Below, piece after piece: positions 1 to 19,691 of a DNA stretch of 64,000 nt. The stretch lies in NCBI RefSeq assembly GCF_000002595.2, contig NC_057005.1, forward strand, positions 6,674,200-6,738,199, read 5' to 3'. The notes below the pieces were generated by a model. That model ran no database searches, was not told the origin of the DNA, and was given only the letters and a program-made list of their open reading frames with translations. The DNA is from Chlamydomonas reinhardtii. Taxonomy: Eukaryota > Chlorophyta > Chlorophyceae > Chlamydomonadales > Chlamydomonadaceae. Within the stretch, counting starts at the first letter, position 1, and each line of letters begins with the position of its first letter. Made by a program: the position numbers and the translations under genes.

Positions 1-191
1 CTTGGGTGAGCCACATACAAGCACCTACAGCTGCTAAATATGGTAACCGCGCGTGAACCTCTGCACGCACGCCACACTCCCGCACCCGCAACCAACTGTG
101 TCATGCGACTCAGGTATCCTGATCTGGCGCGGCATGAAAACATAGCTACCAACATGGCTTGTGGGCGCCTAAATTTCCTGTTCCCATGCAG

Positions 192-2328
192 GCGCCCCCT
201 ACAATGAGACTTTCTCCGTCTCGCCCGACATTCCCGGCCATCCGCACACCATCCGCCATGCGCTCACGCCCATGTACACGTATGACGCGCTAGGGGGCGC
301 CAACGGCACCTATAGCTGGATGCTGGTAAGCAACAGCTTTGGCGTACCGTACGGGCTCAATGTTTGGGGACACGATGTGAAGAAAGGGGGCGCCGCTGGT
401 CGCTAACTTCGCGTGTGGGATGGCAGACGGCAAGGGGGGCCGTGCGGCTACAGCGGCCCGTACCGCATTGCATCGCGCGGGCAATGGACTAGCGTGGGCG
501 GCACGTCACAGGTCCTCAAGTATGGTTCGCGGCATCCGCGGCGGAGGCTTCGCATCCCTACCAGCGGCCCTACCTGTGATGGCAGCGTGCAAGGTCCTTC
601 AAACCCCTCCCTCACCCTTGTGTGCACGCCGCTGCAGTTGGGAGACGATGACACCGTGTGGTCGCTACCCGCGGTGCTGCGCCTGATCAATGGGCGGGGC
701 CTGAATGCGGAGGAGCCGCACATGCTGAGTGATTTCCAATACCACTGCGTGCGGGAGCACTTCGAGTGCACCGCGCCCGTGGCAGGTGCGTGTGTGGGCC
801 GCCTGGGTCGCCATACTCACGGCCGTACGCGTGTCGGGTGATGAGGGATTAGGGTCGGGGCGGGGCGGAGCGGCGGTGGTGGGTGCCCAGTAGGTGGTGG
901 TGATGGCCTGACGGCTGGCAGTAACTGCAGCTGAATGGGTGTACGTTCCCGAGGGGCTTGATAGCAAGTTTGACACCTGTTCCGCAGCCGCTGCCCTCAC
1001 CTCATGCCCTCACCTAACCTGACACAACTGACCACTCCCAGTGGACCCAAGGTGCAAACCATGCCCGGCTGGCGTGGCGTACTGCCCCTGCCGCCTCCCG
1101 GCCGGCTGCACGCGGCGGGGGTGGAACTACCGGGAGTGTCCGTACAAGCTGCGCGCGTCGCCGTACGGAGGCGCCGGCTTGATCTTCAGCATAGGTCAGT
1201 GAGTCGGCACACGCCTCACAGGCGACGTGGCTGGCAATACCATGCATCATATACATCAAGACCACCCATACGTCACCCGTGCCAGCCGTACAGTCGTGCC
1301 CGCTTTGTCTGCAGCTTGCACTTTCCTGCACGTACCTCATCCGGCAACCCCAGGGTATGGTTGTCGGAACCCCCGCCCAACACAGGCATGCTAAGGTTGT
1401 TGGCCCGGGACCCGCACTTCTATCTCCCACTAGCGCTGGACACCGTGGTGCCGGAGGCAGCGTCCGGAGGTGCGCGGCGGGGGTGGGCGATAGGCGGGAA
1501 GCAGAGGGAAATGTACGGTACGTAGGTTGGGGCGCTGAGAGGAGGGGCCGCTGGAACAGCAATCTGAGCACCTTGAGGGAACGTTAGCTGCCGGCTTGAG
1601 GTGCATGGGACGCAGTGCGTCCTGTCACGAAGGGTGGGTGGCTGTGTGCCAACGCGCGCCGGGGCCGGCTGTGTGCACGATAAAATACATTCACTTCACG
1701 TAGATGTGGCACTGGCCGAGGGAGCTCGGCTGCTGGGCTACGGCTTCACCCACCTGCTGCCTGCGGACGAGGCGGCGCGGGTGGCGGCGGGCAGCCCGCG
1801 GCAGAACATCACGCGGCGCTTCTTTGGGCCGCATTGCCTTTTCAATGACGGGCGCCACCCCGACGTAAGTCAGCGACATGACACAGGGCCACCGGCAGGC
1901 CTCGCGTGCAAGGGTTACAAGGGATGCGGTTCCCCTTCCCAAGAGGAGCGTGCTGAGCCCAAAGCCCCACACCGCATCACAAAGCACGCACGTGCTTTTG
2001 TTTTGCAAGTGAGCATGCATGCATGCGCGCTCCTTCCGACACATGTGTGCCGGTGTGCGCATGTCACCGCGCCGCGCAGGAGCACCTGCGTGTGCTGCAG
2101 GAGTGGGCCACCAGGGACCCAGCTGCCTTCCGCACCATGGTGTCCGTACACGTGCGTGTACGCATCGTGTCAACGAGGTACCACAACCTCATGCGGGACG
2201 TGCTTCCCGCGTACAGGGGGATCGTGGAGCTGCTGGTCAACATGGAGGGAGAGGGTGCAGCCGGGAGCAGTAGGGGAGGTGGAGGCGGTAAAACAGCAGC
2301 CGGTTCAGCTGGCAGATTAAGGGGCTAG
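192..2328 (+). CDS. Fringe-like glycosyltransferase (GT31 type), 5' end outside window
   Basis: Exons 192-325, 638-785, 1042-1194, 1704-1864 and 2080-2328 join in phase; earlier exons lie left of the window, and a donor-like site near position 5 probably ends the previous one. The first join gives SWMLLGDDDTVW, the hydrophobic strand plus DDD metal-binding motif of Fringe/DUF604-type glycosyltransferases. Exon 3 is cysteine-rich and contains SPYGGAGLIFS, matching the family's YGGAG acceptor-side motif. The enzyme should transfer a nucleotide sugar to protein or glycan in the Golgi lumen; donor and acceptor cannot be told from sequence. The last exon reads to TAG at 2326-2328; its final part is Gly-rich and an unseen intron there is possible. 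A neighbouring open frame at 413-637 was treated as intron because skipping it restores the motif. Family assignment is fairly secure, substrate unknown. Confidence 0.72.
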
Positions 2329-2892
2329 TGGTGAGGGAGTTGGTGGGGGCTTAGTGGGCAGTGTCAGGGGTCTCAGGATCGTTCAGGGGGGGGGGGGGGT
2401 TCGGCTTCGTCGGTGGCTTCGTCAGAGGCCGCGGAAGCAAGGATCCCAAGCTTCTCGCGGGACTTGATGCATTTTGTTTTCATTCATTCATCCAAATTGT
2501 CTTAGGTTGAGCGCCCTGCAAACAGCGGCCCTGAACAGAAATCCACACAAGGTGTACGGTGGGCAGCTTCCCACACCCAAACTGGGAGCGCGCGCCTCGC
2601 GTTGCATACCCCTACAGCGCTCTCCTTGGCGGTGTATACCTTGCTTTAACTGTTTGACTGTTATTCCATTATGCCTTGAAGGCAGCGAGTGAGAAAAACT
2701 TGAGTTCACAAACTCCGCGCCATCGATTCCGGGTGCCTGAGCATCGTTGTCTATCAGTATGTGCTGTGCATGTCAAGGCCGCTGGCAACAGCGACGGGCG
2801 GGGCTATCGCGAAATTAGGCGGTTAGTTCTCGGCGCAACCGAAGGCAGGGCGACGGCTGGCAACTTCATTATTTCTTAGCAAGGCGCTTCAG
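2329..2892. other. Intergenic spacer: 3'UTR of glycosyltransferase and 5' region of kinase gene
   Basis: Two same-strand genes flank this 564-base stretch. It holds a run of about twelve G at 2388-2399 and moderately AT-rich sequence near 2470-2690. I see no convincing open frame, TATA box or TGTAA motif. Confidence 0.5.
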
Positions 2893-4447
2893 ATGGTGCG
2901 CCTGTCACTGGCGCTGCTGGTGCTGGGCCTGCTCGCACTGGCCGGCGCGACTCGCGGAGCACCTGGCCAAGGTCATGGGCGCACACTGTTGCAGCTAGAC
3001 ACATCAGCGTCTGGAAACAGTGCGGGGAGCACGCAGCCGGGCGAGTCGGACAGCAGCACCTCCCCCACCACTGCAACCATTGCGAATGCCACCACGACGG
3101 AGTCGCTCTTTGAGGCGCTGCTGAGCCCCTCCGTCACCACCATCCGACTGTTGGGGGAGCTGGTGGTCAACCCCGACCGTGCGCGGGCGGTGGTCATGAC
3201 CAGCCTGGGCGCCCAGACCGGAGCGTTGAATCTCACACGCGACGTGACCATCGTCGGCGTGCCAATCAACACCTCCATCGCGACAGTGGACTTCAACTTC
3301 ACCGCGCGGCTGGTACATGTGGCCATGGGCACGACGCTTAACTTCCTGCGCATACGGGTCCGGGGCCTCTTTGAGCGACTGGACACCGCGCCAGTGTTGT
3401 TCACGAACACCTCGTCCGGCTCGGTTCGCTTCACCAACACCATCTTGCAGCGCACCGCCTGCCTGCCGCCCACACAACAGCTCGTGGAACTCATAAACGC
3501 CAACAGGGTGGGCGGAACCAATGCCAGCGGGACAGGCGGCGGTGGCGACGGCGTCGGCTCCACCTCCCTGGTCGCCAGCGGCGCCGCCCCCACCATCATA
3601 GCTGGCGACGGCACCGGCACTAGCAACGGCAGTGGCGATGGCGCCGACAGCGGCAACGGCTACAACGCTTTTGACATTGCGCCGGCGTACGTGTACGACC
3701 AGCCCTTCTGTGTGTCCACCCTGACGGACGTGGGCCTGGACCCGCTGGCGGTGGACGACTGTTTCACGGGGCCGCTGGTCCTGCAGGACATCACCATCAT
3801 CGTCAGCAGCAGCACCGGCGCCAGTGAGTGTGGCGGGCAGCGGGGGCAGCAGGGGAAGGGGGAAGGGGGAAGGGGAAAGGGGAAGAAGAGGAAGAGGGTG
3901 AGGCACCGCAGCGGGGCTGATAGGTTGGTGGAGGGGGAGGCAGCGGGGGGCAGGCTGGCCGTGGCATCGCGTCGGGATCTGATCGATCAGCTTGTGGTGT
4001 TGTTGTGCCGTGCCGATGCGACGGAGGAGGACGGCGGCACTTCAGTCCTGGGTCTCAACCATCTCATCCCCCCCTTCCCATGCTGCAGAGCACGACCCCT
4101 CCGACGGCACCAGCCCGGACCCCGGCTTGCCCGGCGCTGAGGGCGGAGCCGGCGGCGGCGTGGGCGGCGGCAACGGCAGCCTGCTGCCCTCGGGCTCCGG
4201 GCTCAGCCTGACGCTGGCCTTCAACAACACCATGATCCTGTGCGACGTGTTCGTGGGGCCCACCTGCGCGCAGCAGACCGGCGAGGCGCTGGTGGCGTGC
4301 ATCCGCGAGCTGCTGGACCGCAGGTGCGTGGGCTGTGTGGCTGTGTGGCTGTGTGTGTGTGTGGGTGGGTGGGTGGGTGGGTGTGGCTGTGTGTGTGTGT
4401 GTGTGTGTGCGTGTGTGTTGGGGGGGGGTGTGGCTGTGTGTGTGTGG

Positions 4448-4494
<47 letters not shown>

Positions 4495-5873
4495 TGTGGC
4501 TGTGTGTGGTTGTGTGTGTGTGCGCGCGCAGAGCAGCTCGGGGCAGGGTGGGAGCTGGGGCGGGGGGGGGGGGGGAGTTGGGTGCACCGTGCCTACACGG
4601 GCTGTGGTGTGGGCCAGTGCCGCCACCAGGGCGGGTTGAGGTGGGTGGCACCCCACGCCGACACTCGGGCATGTGCGTGTGCCTTGCAGGAATGCGCGGA
4701 TGCCCTCGCCGCCGCCGGTCTCATCCCCGCCACCTGACAGCCGGAGCCCCACGCCCTCGAGGCCATCGCCACTGCCACCGGTTGGGTCACCAAGGCTGTC
4801 CTCGCCCTCCGGCGTGCCGCTGGTTCCTGTGCTGGTGCCGGCGCTAGTCGGTGAGCTGGATGGTTGGAGCGGGTTTCCTTGAAAGACAAGTGCTCTTTCC
4901 AGACTGGGATCGACAACTTGTATCGCCTTGGCGACTGACGCTTCATTGTGCGCGTCCCGCAATTTCCGTTTTTATCACAGGAAGCTTTGCGCTGGCGGCG
5001 GTGGTGCTGGGTGGCCTTGTGCTGTGGCGGCGCCGCCAGCGCCGATCTGGAGGCGGCGGCGGCTATGTCGGCGCCAAGTCGGGTCTGGACAGCCAGGACT
5101 CGGACGCGCAGCAGGTGCTGGCGCTGCAGGTCAATGACGGAGGGGGCGGAGGAGGAGGCGGAGGAGGAGGAGGCGAGGGCAAAGGTGGCGGCGGCGCAGC
5201 TGCCGCTGCCACCATCACCGCCAAGGGCGCGGCTGCCGCGGGAGCCGGGACGGGCAAGGGCAAGCCGCCGGCGAGCTCGGCGGGTTTCGGCAGCGACACG
5301 AACACGCTGGGCTCTGGCACGACGTCGGGTCTGACGTCCAACCTGACGTACGGCTCATCCACCATGACCATGACGGGCCTCACCGCCAGCAGCCCCGGCG
5401 CCTCGCCGCCCGACTCCGCCAACACCGACCCCACCAAGTCCATCATACTGCACAACCTGCTGGGGGCGGGCAGCTTCGGGCGCGTGTATTACGGTGAGGT
5501 TTCTGGGTGGAGGGAGGTGGCGGGCGGGTAGGTGCTTCCGCGCGGGAGGGGAAGGGGCAGTTTTGGTGGGGGCGAGTTGTGGGGCGCTGTGCATCCGTGG
5601 ACGCCATACTGCTTAGCACATTCGCTGAATGCGGGCATGAAGGATCCTTGTTGTGTGACTTCCGTGTTGCCTGTTCGCTGTTGTGTGGTGCTCCCCGCAG
5701 GCACGTGGCAGGGTGTGGGTGTGGCCGTCAAGATCATCCCGCACTCGGAGCAAGCCAACGCCAAGGTGCGTGACGGATGGAGCTACCGGCACATGGAGGG
5801 CAATGGGTTGACGTATGGCCGCCGCGGCATGTAGAGCTGTCCGCACCTCTCAACTCGCCGCCAGTTTTGCACT

Positions 5874-5919
<46 letters not shown>

Positions 5920-8468
5920 CACACACACACGCACACACACATATACACACACACACGCCGCGCAGGTGCAGCAGGAGGTGGCTCTGTGCATCAAGTTCAA
6001 CCACCCCAATGTGGTGCGCTCGCTGCATTGCGTCACCTTCGAGGCCAGCGAGCAGCATCAGCAGCTGGCGCACATGCAGCAGGACAGCCTGAGGTCCGCA
6101 TCCACACTGGGAGGCGCGGCAGCAGGGGCAGGCGGAGGCGGTGTGGGTGCTGCGGGTGCGGGTGTGGGCGCGGGAGCAGCGCACACGGCACACGGTGGCA
6201 ACGTGCTCAGCATGGAGACGTGGATCGTACTCGAGTACTGCAACGCAGGTTGGTGACGGCGTGTGCAGTTGTTGTCTCCGCGTCGCGGTAGCGTGGCGAT
6301 TACGGATGTTGTCTGGGCTCACTTTGGCCATCCGGCTTACCCTCTCCATCCTAAGGCTTTCAAGCATAAGCCCTGGCACCGATTTGTGCATGCACTGCTG
6401 TCGCCGTAGGCTCGCTGTCCTCGCGCCTCAACATGAAGGCTGCCGTGTTGGGCACCACCGGCCTAGGGCTGCTGAGCGGGGGCTCGCTGGCACTGGCCCA
6501 CGACAGCGCCCTCAGCGGGACCGGTGGGACCGGCACCGGCGGCGCCAACGCACTGATCTCGCCGGGCGACAGCGTGGCTCTGTCCACAGCGCTGCAGCGG
6601 GAGCAGCAGAAGGATGCGGCGCTGGCACACATGGTGGGTGGGGGCGAGCGGGTGGCGTCGCGGATGGGTGGTCTGGAATGACTGCCATGCCAAAGATAGT
6701 ATGTCTGTGGGTGGGTGCTGTGCGTGTGTGCAAAACGCGGGATGGTGTTGTGCTCTGCCGGCATCTGCCGGCCCTCGCGGCCTCCGTGCCGCGTGCTCAC
6801 TCCGCCACCCACGCCCGCCCCGCACTCGCCTCCCCCCCGCCCCATGCCCCGCCTGCAGCGCGGCGTTTTGTCGGTTGCACGAGACATCGCCGCGGGTATG
6901 GCGTACCTGCACTCCCTCAACGTGTGCCACGGGTGAGCGTGTGTCTGTGTGTGTGTGTGTGTGGAGGCGTGTGTCCCTTGACCGTGCCTCAACGCGATAG
7001 GCACACACACACATACGCACCCACGTACAGCACATACGCACCCACGTACAGCACGCCTCATATGAGGAGTGGAGCGCATCGTCTAAGTTTGTGTCCCTCT
7101 CCCTCGCCCCGCCTCGTCTTGTCCGTTGCAGCGACCTCAAATGCGAGAACGTGCTGCTCTGCTACAAGGCGGGTATGGACCGGGCCAGCACAGGCGGCAT
7201 GGGCGCGTCAGGCTCGGTGCGCGGCCTCGCCGGAGCCGCCTTCACGTCTGGGCCGCAGGCCAGCGCCGCCGCCGCCGCCCTGGCGGGCCCCTCCTCCGCG
7301 TCCCTCTTGGGCGGCGGTCAGCGCGACCGGGTGCCGTTCGTGGCTAAGGTGGCAGACTTTGGCCTCAGCAAGACCTTTAGTGAGACGTCCACACACATGT
7401 CCACTGCCACTGTCGGCACGGTGAGCAACGTGCTGGGGGGGGGGGGGCGTTATGTGCCCGGGCCCATGGAAAAAATCCCATCATCATCAGAAGCGGGGTT
7501 TAGGCAGCGCAGGGGCACCGCATATGAATGGATACTTGGTGGTGCCACAAGCCGCGGTTCTTTGCATTCGTACTGCTGCCTGGCACTGACAGAGCGTGGG
7601 GAATCACACCGGCTGCATCGCTGTGGCCACCAACAAGCCCGCCGCATTCCTGCCCTTTGGCCTCTCTGCCCCCCTCCCCCGCCGTGCGTTGCAACCAATC
7701 ACCTTGCAATCCCTGATGTGTTCACTTGCTGTCCCCTGATTCCCCTGCTTGTGTCCTGTTCCCAATGCTTAAACCTTGCAATCCCCCGCCGTGCCGCCCC
7801 AGGTGACGCACATGTGCCCGGTGCTGCTGCTGACGGGGCAGATGCGGCCCAGCTGCGACGTGTTCTCGTTCGGCATCATGCTGTGGCAGATGGCCACGGG
7901 TGGCGTGCCGTTCGCGGGCATGCGGTACGCGGAGATCGTGTACAAGGTGGGTGCCGCGCCGCAGCGGCGCGCTGGGTGCTGCGCTGGGATGGGCAGCTGG
8001 GGGTTGCCATAATCAATGGCATGTGTGCCGCGCTGCATTGGAAGCTGCTGGGATACGCGCGGAGCTGGGGGCAGAAGAGCGCTCGGGCTGTGCGCGACGC
8101 GGCCCGCACATGGGTCGGTCTGCCGGCGTTTCCCCTCACACTGCATGGCTGCCGTGTGTCGCCGCCAAGGCGGGGCGGGGCCGTCGATGCCGGGAGTACT
8201 GCATTACCCGTGTCTGCCTGGCCTCGACATTTGCTACGTGCAGGTGGCAGTGGCGGGGTTGCGGCCTGAGTTCCCGGCGCACACGCCGCCACGGTTCGTG
8301 GCTCTGGCGGAGGCGTGTTGGGCGGCTGACCCCACCGCCCGGCCCTCCTTTGAGGCGCTAGTGGGGCGGCTGGGCGAGCTGCTGGAGGTGGCAGACGAGC
8401 TGCAGGTGCGGCCGGCGTGTGGACAATTGGCACAACAAGCCACTGTGTGTTTGTGTGGTCGCGCGCGC

Positions 8469-8528
<60 letters not shown>

Positions 8529-8863
8529 TTGTTTGCGTTTGTTGGTGCTTGTGATTTGTTGGTGCAGGCACGTGGTCGCCAGCGCACAGCTAGGAAATAC
8601 ACACACTTGCCATGTCATCAAGAGCTGTTGGTTCACATACTGGCAGAAAGATGTGTACCGTATTGGCCTTGGCACCATGCCGTAAGCATTTCTCCCTACG
8701 CCCAACGGCTGTGCAGGCGGAGCACGAGGCGGCGCTGCTGGCAGCGCGGGACAGTGTGGCTCGGCCCGAGGACGGGGCGCTGGCGCCGGTCACCACTAGC
8801 GAGGCGGACGCGCGAGTGGCCAGCCAGTGGGCGGCGGCGGCCGCAGCGGCTCTGCTGGAGTAG
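2893..8863 (+). CDS. Membrane-spanning TKL-family protein kinase, 1075 aa
   Basis: Twelve exons join in phase: 2893-3823, 4089-4323, 4690-4850, 4981-5493, 5701-5765, 5966-6248, 6410-6633, 6859-6932, 7132-7420, 7803-7946, 8244-8405, 8717-8863. Residues 1-20 form a signal peptide. The roughly 420-residue ectodomain has many NxT/S sites and a beta-helix-like stretch followed by a Pro/Ser hinge. A single membrane helix (about 442-460) is followed by Arg-rich residues. After a Gly/Ala linker comes the kinase: GAGSFG loop (about 605), VAVK lysine 624, HGDLKCEN (828-835) and DFG (904-906). It therefore looks like a receptor-type kinase sensing something outside the plasma membrane or in the wall space. 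Odd points: Gly/Ala inserts lie after the alpha-C region and between the catalytic loop and DFG, HRD is HGD, and the APE motif reads CPV (930-932). Large algal families of such TKL kinases are known; ligand and target are unknown. Confidence 0.88.
4342..4526 (+). repeat. (GT)n-rich microsatellite in kinase intron 2
   Basis: A compound GT/GTGG tract starts about 20 bases after the splice donor at 4324 and fills the first half of the intron (4324-4689). Confidence 0.9.
5879..5956 (+). repeat. (CA)n microsatellite in kinase intron 5
   Basis: A nearly pure CA tract ends nine bases before the acceptor at 5965, so it occupies the place where a polypyrimidine tract would normally sit. Confidence 0.9.
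6946..7059 (+). repeat. GT tract, CA tract and 20-base tandem repeat in kinase intron 8
   Basis: Intron 8 (6933-7131) carries a short GT run near 6946-6962 and a CA run near 7001-7012. These are followed by two copies of a unit of about 20 bases built on ACGCACCCACGTACAGCAC. The GT and CA runs are complementary and could pair in the transcript. Confidence 0.8.
8461..8522 (+). repeat. (GC)n/(GT)n microsatellite in kinase intron 11
   Basis: An alternating GC run passes into a pure GT run about 55 bases after the donor at 8406. Confidence 0.9.
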
Positions 8864-9482
8864 GTAGTAGTAGGGGCAAGGAGCAGCGGGTGTTAGCAGT
8901 GCAGCAGCTGTGCCTTGTGTTGTATGAAGGATAAGGTCTGTGTGGTGATGCGTGGCTAGAGGGCGTTGCGGCCATCGTGACGTCCCCGATATGAGTGGGC
9001 TTAGCAGTTACATGGGAGTGCTTGTGACATTCTTGGTGGATACTGCTTTGGTGCACGGTTCCATGGGCGTGCTACATTCATTATGATACGCATGGCTTAC
9101 CATGCAATGTGAAGGCGGGTATTGGCTTCTCGTGACTACGGTACTCACCACCTGAAACGCTCCGTGTTGTATGCGCGGGAGTACGACAAGGGGGTTTCCT
9201 CATAGTGGCGCGGAAATGACCGGCTGGGGGTTGGACTGCATGTGCGTATCAGGGTGCGTATGGCGGGATGGTGGCCAAAGCCTGCCGGGCTTGTTTGTAC
9301 AGCGGCGGCGCAACTGTTATTGCGACCAGTGGCACTTCTGAGTTAACTGCTTTTATAATCGTGTCTGTATATTATGTAGAATGCTGTTGGACGCAAGCGG
9401 CACGGAACGGCACTTAGGATGGCGTCATTTCACGTAGTCCCTGTGAGAAGGCAGGGCTGACAGCACACACGCCGCCGTGCTG

Positions 9483-9487
9483 TGTAA
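9483..9487 (+). terminator. Candidate polyadenylation signal TGTAA, kinase gene
   Basis: First TGTAA I found downstream of the kinase stop. It would give a 3'UTR of about 0.6 kb, a normal length for this group. Confidence 0.4.
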
Positions 9488-9589
9488 AGGTTAAGCGGCT
9501 GTGTTCAGACATTGGTAAAGGTAATCCGTTATCCATTTGCGTTGCAAGGAATGCGTGTGGCCTATCACTGGCGTGTGCCTGACTGCCTG

Positions 9590-9780
9590 CACTCACCAAT
9601 CCCCGCCTCGATCTCTCTGTCCAATAGTCCTCTCTCAGCGCGTCGGTCATGGGCCAGGGAATCGGGGATGCGACAGGTCAGCCAAGGTCTGTGTGCGGTT
9701 GCAGCATCTGCCGGCCGACGACCTTACATTCTCTAGCAAGGTGCTTTGCATGAGAATGGGTCTGAGGCCAAGCAATGGTG
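9590..9780. repeat. Diverged duplicate, copy 1
   Basis: Shares an ordered series of blocks with 10765-10972: ATCCCCGCC, GTCATGGGCC, GTGCGGTTG-CAGCA, CTTACATTC and TGAGGCCAAG. Spacing differs, so the copies are old. Both carry TTACA, the reverse complement of the algal poly(A) motif. Confidence 0.7.
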
Positions 9781-9833
9781 TTACGGTACGGGCCAGGGGA
9801 GGTACGGGCAGCGTGAGGAATGAGCGCACTTAT

Positions 9834-9875
9834 TGACGAGTGTGGTGGGAACTAATGCGTACGTAGACCAGAGCG
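9834..9875. repeat. Short dispersed repeat, copy 1
   Basis: About 42 bases containing AATGCGTACGTAGACCAGAG, nearly identical to 62159-62200 more than 52 kb away. Confidence 0.75.
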
Positions 9876-10764
9876 CACTTCTTGCGTGTGAGGGTGGGGG
9901 CTGTGGGGGCGGGGAACACACTTGCCCCTGCCACAGGGCGGTGCGATCCACGCAAATGCCTTGGCGTCCCTACGCTGCGCGCGCCCGACCCGCTGCGCCC
10001 ACATACCGTACTACAGGTGGCATGACATCCCAGCACTCTTGACCCCGGGACTGGCCACGCCCTGGCCACGCGGGCGCCAGGCGCCCAGACCCCCACACGT
10101 CGCAGTACCTAGAGACGGGCCCAACGCCTTTGCCGCTGCCCCAACAAGGAGGTGGCTGCCTCAGGGAGGCAGGAAAAGGGCTGATCCCGGGTCGTTATCG
10201 ACCCAGCCACCTTGACGCGGGCGCCTACTAAGCACACGCCTCTATGTTGGGGGCCTTTGGCATCCCCGCAAATCCGGACATGGCCGGTTGGGTGGGGTGC
10301 ACAGTCCGTGTGTTTCTCAACAAACTATAGTTGAGTGTGCGTGTCTTGCGTGCGTGTGTTGTGACTTGCGTGTGCCGAGGTTGTTCTGCGCGCCGTGTGC
10401 TGTTCGTCCTGCACTTATTTGATTTGTATAGGTGTTGTGACGTGTTATTGCCTTGTGTTTGTGGTTTGCGCTGGGTTTGTGTTTCGTGTGAACCCACGCA
10501 CGAACATACAAACTCCGGGTCCGAAAGTCTTTGCTGCACTCTACACTTTCAGTTCCGAGGAGCTACGGCGATGTTTTGCCGACGCACGCACGCACGCACG
10601 CCCCCCCCTGGAACGCTTCGCTGGGGGGGCTCAGCCCAAAAATGCACCAGCATGCTTGGATGACTGCTGGACGTTATTTGCTGTTACAAGCGGCACAGCA
10701 GCTGAACGCGTCCGGGCGTCGGGTGTGCGCGCAATGGTGTGGCCTTTCGTACCCATGTACTGAC

Positions 10765-10972
10765 ACTCATCGATCCCCGCCCCGATCTCGCTCCCTCCCC
10801 CGTCGTCCTCTCGCTGCACTCTCCGCGGCAGCGCGGCAGTCATGGGCCGGGCGCGCAACAGGTCGGCCACGGTCCGCGTGCGGTTGGTTGCAGCACCTGC
10901 TGGCCGACCTTACATTCACTCCTAAGAAGCTCCTAATCTGCATGAGCATGGGTCCGAGGCCAAGTCATGCCA
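10765..10972. repeat. Diverged duplicate, copy 2
   Basis: Partner of 9590-9780. This copy lies immediately downstream of the ubiquitin protease gene and includes the TTACA that probably serves as that gene's poly(A) signal. Confidence 0.7.
10910..10914 (-). terminator. Candidate polyadenylation signal TGTAA, ubiquitin protease gene
   Basis: Minus-strand TGTAA about 255 bases beyond the stop codon at 11169-11171. Confidence 0.5.
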
Positions 10973-11168
10973 AGCTGAATCACTATTCAGCATGTGTCTA
11001 CTGAGGGGTCGCTGTCCAATATACATGCATCTTTACGCCCGACTGGTTCCTTCCACCTCAGTCTCACGGACCTGCACACCTCGCTCCCTGCTGCACTCCT
11101 CGTAGCCCTACACCAGAATGCACGGTCACGCACCGACCCATGCAACGCTCCTGCAGCCATGCATTTTT

Positions 11169-19691
<8,523 letters not shown>

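Larger units (their letters stand above)
8864..11168. other. Convergent intergenic region with repeats
   Basis: This 2.3-kb gap lies between the 3' ends of the kinase and the ubiquitin protease. It contains the kinase 3'UTR (candidate TGTAA at 9483), two diverged copies of a sequence of about 200 bases, a short motif shared with 62.16 kb, a CGCA run near 10581-10597 and a C7/G7 pair near 10598-10629 that could fold. The short open frames have no family resemblance and were not called as genes. Confidence 0.6.

Noticed and set aside
413-637. Open frame with protein-like GGPCGYSGPYRIASRGQW stretch upstream of the DDD motif
   Set aside because: Splicing 325 directly to 638 gives SWMLLGDDDTVW, the family motif, with matching phase; no acceptor lets this stretch join in frame.
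3004-3906. Long antisense open frames over the kinase exons, and similar ones over most GC-rich exons
   Set aside because: They mirror real exons in GC-biased third positions and show no family motifs.
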